From assembly GCA_030446745.1 (NCBI GenBank), contig JAUJMS010000001.1:163107-227106 (forward strand): a stretch of 64,000 bases of DNA, written 5' to 3'. Both the position numbers and the translations under genes were made by a program. Source of the stretch: Egibacteraceae bacterium (GTDB lineage Bacteria > Actinomycetota > Nitriliruptoria > Euzebyales > Egibacteraceae). Below are positions 26,448 to 34,974 of this stretch, piece by piece (within the stretch, counting starts at the first letter, position 1; every line of letters starts with the position of its first letter). The notes beneath the pieces are model-generated. The model worked only from the letters and a program-made list of their open reading frames with translations. It did not search any database and had not been told where the DNA came from.

Positions 26448-27953
26448 TCACCGAGCGTTGTCGACGTCAGGAGGGTCGCCGAGGAGACGAGCCGCCCCGG
26501 TGGCGGGATCGGCGACAAGCACACGGTGGTTGCCGGTGTCCACGACGACGACCTTGCCGTCGAGCCAGGCGACGGCCTCCGGCTCGCGCAACGCGGCGGC
26601 GCCCCGCAGGTCGACGGGTACCTCGCAGCGGTGCTCGAGGCGCGCCAGCGCCGCGTCGAACGGCGTGCCGTCGCCGAACAGCGTGGTGACGGCGCCCGTG
26701 GCCACCTCGACCGTCTTGACCTTGTGGTTGAGGGTGTCGGCGAGCAGCAGGGTGCCCGGCTCGCCCGCGGCGACGCCGACCGGGTGCTGCAGCCGCACGT
26801 CGTCGCCGACGCCGTCGCGGTCCCCGAACGCGAACAGGTCGCCCCCGGCGATGGTGGAAACCCGACCCGCGGCGACGCGGCGCACCGACGACGTCTCGCT
26901 GTCGGCGACGTACAGGGCGGAGTCCTCGCCGGTGCCCCACGCCAGGCCTGACGGCTGACCGAACGCCGCGGCCTCGAGCATCCCGTCGACGCGGGCCTCG
27001 CGCCCGCTGCCGGCGTAGCGCGCGGCCACGCCGTCGGCGACCGTCCACAGCTGGTGGCTGCCCGCCATCGCCACGACGACGCGACCGTCGGGCTCGACCG
27101 CGACGTCCCACGGTGACCGCAGCGCCGTGGCGAGCGCCGGTCCGCCGGCGATCGCGCCGCGCCCGCGCCGCCCGGTCCCCGCGAGCGTCCGCACGGTGCC
27201 GCTGCGCAGGTCGACCGCGCGCACGGCGTGGTTGCCGGTGTCGGCGACGACGAGGGTCCGACCGGCGACGGTCACGCCGTGCGGGTAGGTGAACCGCGCG
27301 GCGGCCGTGCCGTCGACCAGTCCGGGCGCCCCGCAGCCGAAGCGCCGCAGCTCACGCCCGCCGGCGTCGTAGGCGACGACCTGGTGGTGGCCGGTGTCGG
27401 CGACGTAGACGGTCGCACCGTCGACGGCGATGCCGCCCGGGTACGCGAGGCCGCCGGGCGCAGGCCGCTCGGGCGCGAGCGGCAGCGGCGCGTCGCGCGT
27501 CAGGGAGCGTTGGCGGTCCAGGATCTCTCGGAGCGTCGCGAGCAGCGGCTCGCGGTCCGGTTCGCCGCCGGCGGCCCCGACGATGACGCCGTCGGCGCCG
27601 ACGACGACGAGCGTCGGCCACGCCCGCACGCCGTACTCGCTCCAGATCCGATGCCCGGCGTCGACGACGACCGGGTGGGTCACCCCGTGGCGCAGCACCG
27701 CCTCACGCACGAGGTCGGCGTCGCCCTCGGTCGGGAACTTCGGGGAGTGCACACCGACGACGACGACGGGCTCGTCGGCCAGTTCCTGCTCGACCGCCGC
27801 CAGCACGGGCAGCGTATGGAGGCAGTTGACTCAGGCGTAGGTCCAGAAGTCGAGGACCACGACCTTGCCGCGCAGGTCCGCCGCGGTCAGCGGCCGCAGC
27901 ACGTTGAGCCAGACCGCGTCGGTCGGCAGGGCGGGAGCGTGGATGGTCACCAT
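26448..27953 (-). CDS. thioredoxin-fold/NHL beta-propeller protein, candidate selenoprotein (TGA at the CxxC cysteine)
   Basis: A single frame of 501 residues from ATG 27953, interrupted only by TGA at 27833-27831 (codon 41). Before it lies VVVLDFWTYA; after it VNCLHTLPVLAAVEQ. Relatives (NHLRC2-like and DipZ-like thioredoxins) read FWTY-x-C-[IV]-N-C, so the TGA sits exactly at the first, nucleophilic Cys of CxxC, giving U-V-N-C. The thioredoxin domain covers about 1-155 (VVVVGVHSPKF, YGVRAWPTLVVVG); NHL propeller repeats follow (GGIAVDGATVYVADTGHH and similar). A SECIS-like hairpin follows the TGA. No signal peptide. Alternatives are TGC-to-TGA mutation or sequencing error; no sel genes lie in this window. 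Confidence 0.75.
27795..27814 (-). promoter_or_regulatory. SECIS-like hairpin downstream of the in-frame TGA
   Basis: On the coding strand, 16 bases after the TGA, CGCTGCC (27814-27808), loop CGTGCT (27807-27802) and GGCGGCG (27801-27795) form a continuous 7-bp stem with one G-U pair. The 6-base loop has G then U at positions 2-3, as bacterial SelB targets require, and starts 23 bases after the TGA. GC-rich DNA forms such hairpins by chance, so this is supportive, not decisive. Confidence 0.5.
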
Positions 27954-27960
27954 GGGCGCA

Positions 27961-27966
27961 ACGCTA
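27961..27966 (-). promoter_or_regulatory. candidate -10 hexamer (TAGCGT) of the thioredoxin-NHL gene, leaderless
   Basis: TAGCGT is seven bases upstream of the ATG at 27953, with no Shine-Dalgarno. It overlaps the 3' end of the DUF3159 gene, so the gene may have its own promoter as well as read-through from DUF3159. Confidence 0.45.
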
Positions 27967-28635
27967 CGTGCCGGCGGCCGACGCCGGGGCGCCGGCGGCG
28001 ACCGCGCGCCGGTATTCCTCGACGCTCGGGCCGCCCAGCGCCGCGAGCCGGCGGTTGACGTAGGCATAGGTCGCGACGAGCAGCACGGCGAACACCGGCC
28101 AGCCGCTGACGATGCGCGCCACCGCGAGCCAGCCGACCTCGCCACGCACGACGAGCAGGTACTGCACGCCCGCCTTGGCCAGGTACACGATCGCCCAGAC
28201 CCACGTGATCTCGCTGTAGGCGGGGCGCACCTGGTCGTGCCAGTACCAGCCCAGCGGCCAGCGGTAGATCGCCGCGCTGGTCAACGCGATCGCCGGGCGG
28301 CGCGCGAAGACGCTGACGACGGACACGACGCCCAGGACGGCGTTGCTGACGATGCCCGGCAGGAAGTAGGCCTCCGCCTCGCCGGCCCACACGGCGAAGG
28401 CCACGGCGAGCACGACGCCACCGAGGCCGGACGCGGCGTAGAGCAGGCGTTGGCGCCGCGCGAGCCGCACGGCGACGAGCAGCACCGACAGCCCGAGCGA
28501 GACGGCGGCCGCGATCGTCAGCCCCCCGGCGGCGTTGGCGACGACGAACACGAGCGGCGGCGCGACGGTGTCGAGCAGGACGCCGCGGTTGGTGAGCAGG
28601 TCGCGCGCGGAGTACCGCCGCTGCGGTGTCGTCAT
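27964..28635 (-). CDS. DUF3159 family membrane protein
   Basis: A 223-residue integral membrane protein with about six hydrophobic segments (for example PPLVFVVANAAGGLTIAAAV, LLYAASGLGGVVLAVAFAVW, WPVFAVLLVATYAYV) and the family-typical ITSAAIYRWPLGWYWHDQ-like stretch (LTSAAIYRWPLGWYWHDQVR). The family is actinobacterial and of unknown function. The ATG at 28635 is preceded, at seven bases, by TAGCGT, identical to the hexamer before the next gene. Confidence 0.85.
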   Translation of the reverse strand: MTTPQRRYSARDLLTNRGVLLDTVAPPLVFVVANAAGGLTIAAAVSLGLSVLLVAVRLARRQRLLYAASGLGGVVLAVAFAVWAGEAEAYFLPGIVSNAVLGVVSVVSVFARRPAIALTSAAIYRWPLGWYWHDQVRPAYSEITWVWAIVYLAKAGVQYLLVVRGEVGWLAVARIVSGWPVFAVLLVATYAYVNRRLAALGGPSVEEYRRAVAAGAPASAAGT

Positions 28636-28642
28636 GACCGCA

Positions 28643-28648
28643 ACGCTA
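28643..28648 (-). promoter_or_regulatory. candidate -10 hexamer (TAGCGT) of the DUF3159 gene, leaderless
   Basis: TAGCGT followed by seven bases and the ATG at 28635; the ten bases TAGCGTTGCG are the same as those before the thioredoxin-NHL gene. Confidence 0.45.
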
Positions 28649-28674
28649 GCCGCGATCCGCATTCCGAACGTGGG

Positions 28675-29481
28675 TCAGTGCCGCTGGCAGCGCGGGCAGT
28701 ACGTCGTGCCGCGCCCCGCGAGCACCACCTTGCGCAGCGGTGTCGCGCAGCGCGGGCACGGCCGTCCTGCTTGCCCGTAGGCGACGAGAAAGTCGGCGTT
28801 GCGACCCGACGCCCCGTTGACCATCCGGTAGTCGCGAAACGTCGTGCCTTCGCGCTCGATCGCGGCGGCGAGCACCTCACGGATCGCCGCCCACAGCGCG
28901 TGCGCCCGTGCCGGACCGATGCGTCGGGCGTGGGGGTTGATCCGCGCACGCCACAGCGCCTCGTCGGCGTAGATGTTGCCGACGCCCGCGACGGGGCGCT
29001 GGCTGAGCAGCCACGGCTTGACCGGCGTGCGGCTGGCGGCCAGGGCAGCGGCGAAGCGGTCGGGGTCGAAGTCGTCGGACAGCGGCTCGGGCCCGAGCGC
29101 CGCGAGCGTCGCCAGGCCGCGGTAGTCGCCGGCGGCGACGACGGCCAGCGTGCCGAATCGTCGGACGTCGCGAAAGTCGAGGACGGCGTCGTCCAGGGTG
29201 AACGTCGCGCGGACGTAGGCGTCGGGGGTCCAGCCGTCCGGGTCGCCGCGGAACCGGAACACCCCGGTCATGCCGAGGTGCATGACGAGCTCGGCGCCGC
29301 CGTCGAGGTCGGCGAGCAGGTACTTGCCGCGCCGGCGCACAGCGCCGATCCGCCGGCCGGCCGCGGCCCCGACCCGAGAGAACCGTCGCTGCGGCTGCGC
29401 GGCGGCGGCGAGGATGCGCCGTCCGACCAGTCTGGGCACCAGCTGGCGCCGAACGCTCTCTACCTCGGGCAGCTCGGGCAC
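28675..29481 (-). CDS. mutM: formamidopyrimidine-DNA glycosylase
   Basis: Fpg/MutM excises 8-oxoguanine and formamidopyrimidines and cleaves the abasic site. The 268-residue protein begins MPELPEVESVRRQL, so the catalytic N-terminal Pro and Glu are present. It also has LVMHLGMTGVFRF, the helix-two-turn-helix segment GVGNIYADEALW and a C-terminal zinc finger CPRC...CPRC (about 245-266). The start is GTG at 29481. Confidence 0.95.
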   Translation of the reverse strand: MPELPEVESVRRQLVPRLVGRRILAAAAQPQRRFSRVGAAAGRRIGAVRRRGKYLLADLDGGAELVMHLGMTGVFRFRGDPDGWTPDAYVRATFTLDDAVLDFRDVRRFGTLAVVAAGDYRGLATLAALGPEPLSDDFDPDRFAAALAASRTPVKPWLLSQRPVAGVGNIYADEALWRARINPHARRIGPARAHALWAAIREVLAAAIEREGTTFRDYRMVNGASGRNADFLVAYGQAGRPCPRCATPLRKVVLAGRGTTYCPRCQRH

Positions 29482-29622
29482 GCTGCCATTGTCGCCGCGA
29501 CCGCCTCACCGACGGTGAGCGAGGACCACTTTGTCGTACGCACAGTGAAGTCGCCGCCGCCTTCTGCCGAAGCATCAGGCATCCGCCGTTGAAGTTCCGC
29601 CTCGCCGTCGAGCAGGAATGCC

Positions 29623-30057
29623 ATGGCTGTTGTCCACGCTCTGCCGTCGTCCCCGCGACCTGCTGCGCGGCCGGCCGCGTCCCGGGGCGTCGACGCGGAC
29701 GCCACTGCGGCGTTCCTCCGCGCACAGGCGGCCTGGCTGCGACGCGGCCTCGTCCGCGCCGGTGACCCCGTCGCCGTTGCGCTCGTCCTCGCGGCCCACG
29801 ACCGCTCCCACGAGCGCTGGGTGCGCCTCGTCGCCACGGTGACGCGCGGTTGCGGCGCGGCCGCCGGCCAGCGCGTCGCCGCCCTGTACGGCTTCCACGG
29901 CCACGTCGCCGGCTCGCTGGAGCGCCGCGCCTGTGAGCTGCTCGATCCCCCCCTCGCCCGCGAGGTCCGCCGGATGATCGCCGAGCGCCTCGCTGACCTC
30001 ACCGAGGCGACGGTCGCCGCCGTCACCGACGCCGCAAGGGACGCCGAAGCCGGGTAG
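29623..30057 (+). CDS. hypothetical helical protein (144 aa)
   Basis: I do not recognise this family. The ATG at 29623 follows an AGGA Shine-Dalgarno. The protein is Ala/Arg-rich and almost wholly helical (RAQAAWLRRGLVRAGDPVAV, LAREVRRMIAERLADLTEA), without membrane segments or Cys pairs. It lies 45 bases before the P5C dehydrogenase start and may share its transcript. Confidence 0.6.
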   Translation: MAVVHALPSSPRPAARPAASRGVDADATAAFLRAQAAWLRRGLVRAGDPVAVALVLAAHDRSHERWVRLVATVTRGCGAAAGQRVAALYGFHGHVAGSLERRACELLDPPLAREVRRMIAERLADLTEATVAAVTDAARDAEAG

Positions 30058-30102
30058 GGTGCGGGCCGGGCAGCACCGGCGCTGCGACGAAAGGCCCTCG
30101 CC

Positions 30103-31582
30103 ATGACCGGCGCGTTCCGCGTCCCCGTCCCGACCAACGAGCCGGTCCGCGGCTACGCCCCCGGCAGTCCCGAGCGCGACAGCCTGACCGAACGCCTCAC
30201 CACGATGGCCAAGGAGCGCGTGGAGGCGCCGATGGTGATCGCCGGCCGCCGGGTCAGCAGCGACACGACGTTCCCGGTGACGGCCCCCCACCGCCACGAC
30301 CACGTTCTCGCCGACGTCCACACCGCCGGACGCGACCACGTCGACCAGGCGATCGCCGCGGCCTTGGGCGCGCGGCGCGACTGGGCGGCCACACCGTGGC
30401 CGGAGCGTGCGGCGGTGTTCCTGCGAGCCGCCGAGCTGCTCGCTGGGCCGTGGCGCGACACGCTGAACGTCGCGACGATGCTCGGCCAGTCCAAGACCGT
30501 GTACCAGGCGGAGATCGACGCCGCCTGCGAGCTCATCGACTTCTGGCGCTACAACGTCGCCTTTGCCGAGCGCATCCACGCCGAGCAGCCGGAGTCGGCC
30601 CCCGGCATGTGGAACCGGATGGACCACCGCCCGCTCGAGGGGTTCGTCCTGGCGCTGTGCCCGTTCAACTTCACGTCCATCGCCGCGAACCTGCCGACCG
30701 CCCCGGCACTGATGGGCAACGTCGTCGTGTGGAAGCCGTCGGAGAAGCAGGCGTTCGCGGCGCACTACACGATGGAGCTGCTCGAGGCCGCCGGCCTGCC
30801 CGACGGCGTCGTGAACCTCGTCCACGGCGACGGGGCGCTGGTGGCCGACGCGGCGATGGACTCGCCGCACTTCGCCGGGCTGCACTTCACCGGTTCGACC
30901 ACGGTGTTCCGCGCGCTGTGGCGGCGCGCCGCCGAAGGCCTCGACCGCTACGACGGCTACCCGCGGCTGGTCGGCGAGACCGGCGGCAAGGACTTCGTCG
31001 TCGCGCATCCGTCCGCACGTGTCGAGCCGCTCGTCGTGGCGCTCGCCCGTGGGGCCTTCGAGTACCAGGGCCAGAAGTGTTCCGCCGCGTCGCGGGCGTA
31101 CATCCCCCGCTCGCTGTGGCCGCGCGTTCGCGACGACCTCGCCGACCTCGCCGCTAAGCTTCCGATGGGCGACGTCGCCGACCTCGCGAACTTCATGGGC
31201 GCGGTGATCGACGAACGGGCGTACCGCCGGCTGACCGACGCCGTCGCCCAGGCGCGCGACTCCGGCGCGCACGTGCTGGCCGGGGGCGGAGGCGACGACC
31301 GCGAGGGCTGGTTCGTCGAGCCGACCGTGCTCGTCACCGACGACCCGCGCTCGGACACGATGACCCGCGAGCTGTTCGGGCCGGTGCTCACGGTCTACGT
31401 CTACGACGACGCTCGCTGGGACGACACCCTGCGCCTGGTCGACGAGTCGGCGCCGTACGCGCTGACCGGCGCGATCTTCGCCGACGACCGCGCGGCCGTC
31501 GACCACGCCTACACCGCACTGCGCAACGCCGCCGGCAACTTCTACGTCAACGACAAGCCGACCGGCGCGGTCGTCGGGCAGC
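30103..31582 (+). pseudogene. 1-pyrroline-5-carboxylate dehydrogenase, 3' end missing
   Basis: This oxidises glutamate semialdehyde/P5C to glutamate in proline catabolism. Sequence features are those of the long bacterial/mitochondrial P5CDH class: LCPFNFTSIAANLPTAPALM, VVWKPSEKQ, FTGSTTVFRALWRR, GETGGKDF and the catalytic-Cys segment EYQGQKCSAASR. It is intact to about residue 493 (NFYVNDKPTGAVVGQ). The expected last 40 or so residues (beginning QPFGGARASGTN in relatives) are replaced by a diacylglycerol-kinase sequence in another frame. A GAAAGG Shine-Dalgarno precedes the ATG at 30103. A deletion or collapsed assembly is likely. Confidence 0.85.
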
Positions 31583-32317
31583 GCTTCCGGCCGCCGCGTC
31601 GTCGTCGCCGGCGGCGACGGCAGTGTCCACGCCGCGGTCGCCGTCCTGTGGGAGCGCGGGCGCGAAGCCTTGCGCGCCGTGGAGCTCGGTCTCGTCCCGC
31701 TCGGCACGGGCAACGACCTCGCGACGGGGCTCGCCCTGCCCGACGACCCGGCCGCCGCCGCGCGGGTGTGCCGGACCGGGCGCGTGCGCGAGCTCGACCT
31801 CATCGTCAGCAACCACGGCGACGTCGTCGTCAACGCGAGCCACGCCGGACTCGGCGCCGCCGCCGCGGAGCGCTCCGAGGGCCTGAAAGAGCGTCTCGGC
31901 CCGCTCGCGTACCCGGTCGGCGCGCTCATCGCTGGGGTGCGCGAGGCGGCCTGGGACCTGCGGATCACCGTCGACGGTCACGTCGTGCACGACGGCTCCA
32001 CCCTCATGGTCGGTGTCGCCAACGCCCCGTCGATCGGCGGCGGGACGCGCCTGGTCCCGCCTGCGCTGCCCGACGACGGGCAGCTCGACGTCATCGTCGT
32101 CACGGCGATCGGGCCGGCCGCGCGCCTGGCGTTCGGCGCGGCGCTGCGCGACGCCGCGCACCTCGACCGCGACGACGTCGTCCACGTCCGCGGGCGCGAG
32201 GTCACCATCGCCGGCGAGCCGGTCAGCCACGACCTCGACGGCGAGGTCACCGAGCACCGCTCCAGCTGCACCTACACCGTCGTACCCGGCGCCTGGCGGA
32301 TGGTCGTGCCGGCCTGA
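31583..32317 (+). pseudogene. diacylglycerol kinase/lipid kinase family protein, 5' end missing
   Basis: The frame opens directly at the P5CDH break with ASGRRVVVAGGDGSVHAAV, containing the GGDG nucleotide motif, then LVPLGTGNDLATGLALPDDP and VVNASHAGLGAAAAERSEG, typical of the DagK/YegS fold to the C-terminus. About 50-60 N-terminal residues, including the start, are absent. The kinase phosphorylates diacylglycerol or a related lipid in the family. The remnant may be untranslated unless a fusion or internal start is used. Confidence 0.8.
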
Positions 32318-32324
32318 CCCCCGC

Positions 32325-33086
32325 TCAGCGCGGCGCCATCCGCAGCGCCCCGTCGAGGCGGATCACCTCACCGTTGAGCATCGGGTTGTCGACGACGTGA
32401 CGCACGAGCGCCGCGTACTCGGCCGGGCGGCCGAGGCGGCTGGGGTGCGGGATCTGCGCGCCGAGCGAGGTGCGCGCCTCTTCCGCCAGCCCCGCCAGCA
32501 TCGGCGTGTCGAACGTCCCCGGGGCGACCGTGACGACCCGGATCAGCTTGTCGGCGAGGTCGCGCGCCAGCGGCAGGGTCATGCCCACGACGCCGCCCTT
32601 GCTCGCCGCGTAGGCCGCCTGGCCGATCTGGCCGTCGAACGCGGCGATCGACGCGGTGTTGACGACGACGCCGCGCTCGCCGTCGACCGGCTCGGTCGCG
32701 GCCATCGCCGCCACCGCCAGCCGGATGACGTTGAACGTGCCGATCAGGTTCACCGCGACGACGGTCGCGAAGCGTTCGAGCGGCAGCGGCCCACCGCGCC
32801 CGAGGACCCGCCCTGGGGTCCCGACGCCGGCGCAGTTCACCACCACCGCGAGGTCGCCGAGCTCGCGCGCCGCGTCAACGGCGGCCGTCACGTCAGCCTC
32901 GCTGGTCACGTCGGTCGGCGCGAACCGCGCGCCGCCGCCAAGCTCCGCCGCGACCGCTTCGCCGTCGGAGGTCTTGAGGTCGCACACCACGACCGCGGCG
33001 CCCGCTGCGGCGAGCGCCTCCGCGGCGGCGCGCCCCAGTCCCGAGGCGCCGCCGGTGACCAGCGCGACCCTGCCGTCGATTCGCAT
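32325..33086 (-). CDS. short-chain dehydrogenase, 3-hydroxyacyl-CoA dehydrogenase type II-like
   Basis: A 253-residue SDR with TGGASGLG at 11-18 and the catalytic Ser146, Tyr159, Lys163 ([20 protein letters not shown] then K). The C-terminal block [20 protein letters not shown] and [15 protein letters not shown] match the HSD10-like hydroxyacyl-CoA dehydrogenases used in beta-oxidation of branched or straight acyl-CoAs. The ATG at 33086 is preceded by GAGAGG. Its 5' third is partly repeated in the scrambled region just upstream. Confidence 0.92.
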   Translation of the reverse strand: MRIDGRVALVTGGASGLGRAAAEALAAAGAAVVVCDLKTSDGEAVAAELGGGARFAPTDVTSEADVTAAVDAARELGDLAVVVNCAGVGTPGRVLGRGGPLPLERFATVVAVNLIGTFNVIRLAVAAMAATEPVDGERGVVVNTASIAAFDGQIGQAAYAASKGGVVGMTLPLARDLADKLIRVVTVAPGTFDTPMLAGLAEEARTSLGAQIPHPSRLGRPAEYAALVRHVVDNPMLNGEVIRLDGALRMAPR

Positions 33087-33107
33087 TGCTGCCGCCTCTC
33101 GTCGCGG

Positions 33108-33127
33108 GCGTTGGAGCGCGGACACGC
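33108..33127 (+). repeat. 20-bp direct repeat, copy 1
   Basis: GCGTTGGAGCGCGGACACGC, identical to 33361-33380. It marks the beginning of the partial duplication upstream of the SDR gene. Confidence 0.8.
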
Positions 33128-33360
33128 GAGAGGGGGGCGGCGCGGGGCGGGCCCCCCGCCCGACCCCGGGGGGGGGAGTTGCCGGGGGTAAAGCACCTAT
33201 ATATCCCCAACTCGCGGTGGCGCGCGGGCCCCGCAACCCTGACCCCCCGCCCGCACAACACCACCCCCCCCCAAGTTTTGGCGGCCCCCGCGATTTAGGC
33301 CCCCACCACCCCCCCCACCGGGTGCACCAGATAAGCCCCCCCCCACAGCATTCGCGCGCC

Positions 33361-33380
33361 GCGTTGGAGCGCGGACACGC
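33361..33380 (+). repeat. 20-bp direct repeat, copy 2
   Basis: Identical to 33108-33127; followed by a diverged copy of the SDR 5' coding region. Confidence 0.8.
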
Positions 33381-33721
33381 AGAGGGGGGCCGGCGCGTGC
33401 GTCCCCCTCTCTGGTCACGTCGGTCGGCAGATCAGTTGCGGTGTACTCGAAGCGTAGAGCGCCGAGCAGGTCGGCGCGAACCGCGCGCCGCCCTCCGCGA
33501 CCGCTTCGCCGTCGGAGGTCGGCCACGACCGCGGCGCCCGCCGCGGCGAGCGCCTCCGCGGCGGCGCGCCTTTGTCCCGAGGCGCCGCCGGTGACCAGCG
33601 CGAAGCGATTGCCTGCCTCGTCGATGAAGGCGCCGCCTCTCGTGCCTCGTCGTCGCGGGCTTTGCCACGCGGACAGCGAGAGGGGCGTAGGCGCGTGCCG
33701 AGCCTGCTGCGCGTTGGATGC

Positions 33722-34804
33722 TCAGCGACCTCGTGTACTCGACAGAGCCGGTGGCGACATCGGTCCTCCTCTTTGAGGTCGCGAGCCCGAAGTCGCGGTC
33801 GCTACTCCTTGCCCCCGCTCGAGACGGCCCAACACGCGCCTGCCTGCCAGCGCCAGAAGCGCAGGGAGCAGCGTGACGGCGGCGGCGACAACGGCGGCGA
33901 CGACGAGCGCGGTCGCGAACCCCATCGTCATCAGATTGGGGAGGCCGCACAGCACGAGCCCGCACAGAGCGATGATGACCGTTCCGCCGGCGAAGACCAC
34001 CGACTGGCCCGCCGTCGCGTTGGCATGTGCCGCTGCAGTTCGTACGTCGAGACCGTCACGCAGTCCCTCGCCGTGGCGCGTGACGATGAACAGCGCGTAG
34101 TCGATGCCGACTCCGAGACCGATCATCGTCGCCAGTGTGGGGCTCACCGGGCTGATCGACGTGAAAGCTGCAAGAAGTGAGATCGCGGAGACGCCGACCG
34201 CGAGGCCGACCGCAGCGATGGCCAGCGGGAGACCAGCGGCGACGACGGAGCCGAAGGCCAGCAAGAGGATGAGCAAGGCGGAGACGATGCCGATCGCCTC
34301 GGCGACTCCGCCGGGCTTGTTGAGGTTCTCGGGCAACTGCCCGCCGTACTCGACTTGGAGCCCGGCCTCAGGCAGCGGGGCAGTCGCTGCGCGCAGGGCG
34401 TCCAGACCCTCGTCACCCTGGAACTCGGTGACCGGCACGTCGTACTGCACGGTGATGATCGCCGTGTGCCGGTCGCGGCTGACCCGCGGCGGCGCCACGA
34501 CGCTCACGTGGTCGAGTCGGCTGAGCTCCTGCATCGTCCCGTCGAACGACACCTCGTCGAGGGGCGTCGAGCGGGAGTGCACGACGACGCGTGCGCCAGT
34601 GCCGGACATGGCCGGGAACCGCTCGGTGAGCAAGTCGGTCGCGCGCTGCGTCGACGATCCCGGTATCCGGTAGTCGTCCTCGAGCGTCCCGCCCAGCGTC
34701 CCGGCGAGGCCCACGGCGGCGACGACGGCGACGGCCCAGCCCGCGATCACGCGCCAGGGGTGGCAAGCCGCCCAGGCCCCGAGGCGGTGCAATGCCCCCG
34801 ACAT
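33722..34804 (-). pseudogene. MMPL/RND-family transporter, truncated after the first membrane half
   Basis: The ATG at 34804 has a strong GAGGAGG Shine-Dalgarno. The first 335 residues are normal for MmpL-like exporters: TM1 (VIAGWAVAVVAAVGLAGTL), an extracytoplasmic domain (DDYRIPGSSTQRATDLLTER), then TM2-6 with GLGVGIDYALFIVTRHGEGL. After TLLPALLALAGRRVLGRL the frame runs into a copy of its own 5' leader and stops at 33722. The second half, including about six membrane helices, is missing. Whether this is a biological truncation or a mis-join cannot be decided here. Confidence 0.75.
33756..33783 (+). repeat. 28-bp direct repeat, copy 1 (MMPL leader copy)
   Basis: Exact copy of 34800-34827, which holds the MMPL Shine-Dalgarno and start codon. 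It lies at the 3' break of the truncated MMPL gene, so the truncation is bracketed by direct repeats. Confidence 0.8.
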
Positions 34805-34827
34805 CGGTCCTCCTCTTTGAGGTCGCG
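34800..34827 (+). repeat. 28-bp direct repeat, copy 2 (MMPL leader)
   Basis: Contains the complement of the GAGGAGG ribosome-binding site and ATG of the MMPL gene; identical to 33756-33783. Confidence 0.8.
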
Positions 34828-34922
34828 CCTTGGCCTCACTTTGCTCCCGGCGGTACGGCGAGTGCCAGGGGTTCTCGCGGTGATCCTCGCCACATCGCCG
34901 GGCTGCCCCCGGACATGCACGA

Positions 34923-34950
34923 AGCCGGCGCCCCAACAGGGACGCCGGCT
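34923..34950 (-). terminator. strong hairpin after the LVIVD gene
   Basis: A 12-base stem (AGCCGGCGTCCC against GGGGCGCCGGCT, allowing one G-U) with a 4-base loop begins 25 bases after the stop at 34975. No U-tract follows, as is usual for actinobacterial terminators. Confidence 0.6.
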
Positions 34951-34974
34951 CCGGTCTCAGCTGCGAGTCGGGGG

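Larger units (their letters stand above)
33087..33755. other. gene-free scrambled region: homopolymer-rich patch plus mosaic partial copies
   Basis: About 670 bases without a credible gene. Positions 33128-33360 are rich in runs of five to nine C or G with a stray CACCTATATATCCCC-like AT island, unlike the rest of the window. Positions 33361-33690 repeat the SDR 5' region (32905-33150) in the same orientation with many small indels. Interspersed are blocks that instead match the LVIVD gene end (35070-35245), for example CTCGTCGATGAAGGCGCC. This could be an assembly consensus of unrelated reads or a recombination scar; treat base-level sequence here as unreliable. Confidence 0.7.

Noticed and set aside
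27831-27833. Reassignment of TGA to Trp or Gly in this organism
   Set aside because: TGA is used as the normal terminator of many intact genes here (for example glnE, ftsH, pabB), and the residue expected at this position is Cys.
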